This document shows, one piece after another, positions 62,744 to 64,000 of a DNA stretch of 64,000 nucleotides. Location: positions 516,499-580,498 of the forward strand of contig BJOX01000323.1 of assembly GCA_009731375.1 (NCBI GenBank), in the 5' to 3' direction. This DNA comes from Paulinella micropora. Lineage: Eukaryota; Cercozoa; Imbricatea; Euglyphida. The notes below the pieces were generated by a model. It did no database searches, was not told the DNA's origin, and saw only the letters and a list, made by a program, of their open reading frames with translations. The stretch's first letter is position 1, and every line of letters begins with the position of its first letter. The position numbers and the translations under genes were made by a program.

Positions 62744-63200
62744 AGAAGAGATCGATAAAGGCAGTACTCAGCCAAACTCTGGCACGATTCGCTAGAAAAC
62801 TGATTCCGCAGCAGATTTAATGGCAACTTGCAGACAGATTTTTGAACGCAGACGTTCCCATTGAGGAACACAGTCAGTTGATAGTTGTGTTGATCATCGT
62901 GGACTACCAGTGGATGCTTGAAAGTCAAGACAAAAAAGCTACAGTCTGAGAGACCGACTGAACTGAGTTCTGAAATACAGCTGCAGTCAGTACTCGACAC
63001 CACACAAGCCCTCGACATACACTACTTTGCAGTGGTGGACTACGTGCGCTTTTGAAGCTCTTGTGGCATTGCACTTTTGGAGTTGTTTTATTTGAATTGT
63101 GGCATGTTGTGTGCTTATTCTGCAGAACTGTCTGTTTTTTCTGTTTCTGCACTGTTCTGTACCGTTTTCCTGGTGTTCCAGATCGTACAAAATAAAAGTC

Positions 63201-63461
63201 ATGAGTGGCGAATACCCCAAAATTATTTCTGGATGGGAGCATTCAACGTACGCAAATAACGGCTCCAATTACGCGAGTGACCGCTACTCTTATATTGGCA
63301 AGGATGAAGATACCCGGGAGCCAGAGTGGATTGATTATGGGCCCAAGGGCAGCAGGGAGGACGATGACGACCACGATAACAACGGCCACGACGACGACGA
63401 CGGCTACGACGACGGCCACGATGACGGCGACGACGACGGCTACTACGACGATGACGATTGA
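63201..63461 (+). CDS. Small protein with Asp-rich tail (uncertain gene)
   Basis: ATG 63201 opens an 86-residue frame: M-S-G-E-Y-P-K-I-I-S-G-W-E-H, a Tyr/Ser/Asn-rich middle (Y-A-N-N-G-S-N-Y), a charged E-P-E-W-I-D-Y-G and a D/H/G/Y repeat tail from the (GACGAC)n-type DNA. The first half is not simple sequence and has an ordinary codon look. There are no recognised domains, no splice evidence and no partner genes. It may be a host gene or the start of another repeat element. Confidence 0.3.
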   Translation: MSGEYPKIISGWEHSTYANNGSNYASDRYSYIGKDEDTREPEWIDYGPKGSREDDDDHDNNGHDDDDGYDDGHDDGDDDGYYDDDD

Positions 63462-63784
63462 GATGAGTGATAACTCGCAAAAGTGGACCTTTTACTCGTC
63501 TGGGCATCTGATTTCAGGGTGAACTCGAATCATAATAAGCGCTGATTCAGATGCCCGCTTTCTTAGTTTTTTCCTCCTCAAAAATGATTGTAACTATTGT
63601 ATTATGTAATTACTATTGAAACTCATGACGAGTGAGGCCTCGATGTTTTTAATTGTATAAAGTTCGCTGTTTTCTTCATAATGGTTGTGAGCAAACATGT
63701 TTGACTGGGAACCGTTAGACATTCAAGTGTCAAAGTCAACCATCCGATTCAAATTTTACGCAACACTGTATTTATAGACTACGT

Positions 63785-63800
63785 AACAACCAGAATTCAA

Positions 63801-63885
<85 letters not shown>

Positions 63886-64000
63886 TATTATTATTATTTA
63901 GGGAGTACATAGGCCATCGGTCCTTTCCATGGGCTGATTGGTATAAAGCTCCTAGAGTAATGTTCTATGCCGTCACTTCCTTTATTCCACCGATTGGTGT
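63785..64000 (-). repeat. Short interspersed repeat with (TAA)n tail, copy 2, cut by window end
   Basis: (ATT)n at 63798-63897 followed by AGGGAGTACATAGGCCATCG and on. It is the reverse complement of 52632-52735 with one visible difference over about 101 bases. Confidence 0.75.

Overview
The window is eukaryotic nuclear DNA, probably from a protist or alga; I cannot name the host. It holds two Polinton-like virus (PLV) insertions, one nested in the other, then a stretch of host chromosome with one intron-rich protein kinase gene, two Ty3/gypsy-type retroelements, a short (TAA)n-tailed repeat and very large microsatellites. Seven runs of N mark assembly gaps. The host assignment rests on spliceosomal exon/intron structure, LTR-retroelement genes and microsatellite introns.

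Positions 7164-30180 are a complete 23-kb PLV (element B). It has inverted repeats of about 123 bp at both ends and an exact 6-bp target duplication (TATGAA) outside them. It encodes an rve-type integrase, a long collagen-like/S74 fibre protein, small membrane and Cys-rich proteins, a packaging ATPase, small basic and coiled-coil proteins, an adenovirus-type maturation protease, minor and major capsid proteins, a phage-type structural protein, a class 3 lipase, a protein-primed DNA polymerase B and two zinc-finger paralogues. Together these are a capsid, packaging, replication and integration set. Most long genes carry frameshifts or stops, some at homopolymers, so the copy is decayed, or badly sequenced, or both.

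Positions 1-7163 belong to a second, related PLV (element A) in the opposite orientation. The visible part has the Cys-rich and membrane proteins, the fibre gene, an acidic protein, a Dam-type DNA methylase, a ruined integrase and the 3' part of a GIY-YIG endonuclease. Element B lies inside that endonuclease gene. Its 5' part reappears in frame to the right of B at 30187-30266. The rest of element A lies left of the window.

From about 30.4 kb the sequence is host DNA. A 15-exon kinase gene (32308-42374) can be assembled by hand into a phase-consistent frame of 725 codons including the stop. Most of its introns are dominated by microsatellite, with truncated copies of neighbouring exons scattered in them. 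A Ty3/gypsy element follows on the + strand (43566-52038), and a degenerate one lies on the - strand (about 56950-60340). Two nearly identical copies of a (TAA)n-flanked repeat lie in opposite orientation at 52.6 kb and at the right edge. The rest is simple repeat or shows no gene I can support.
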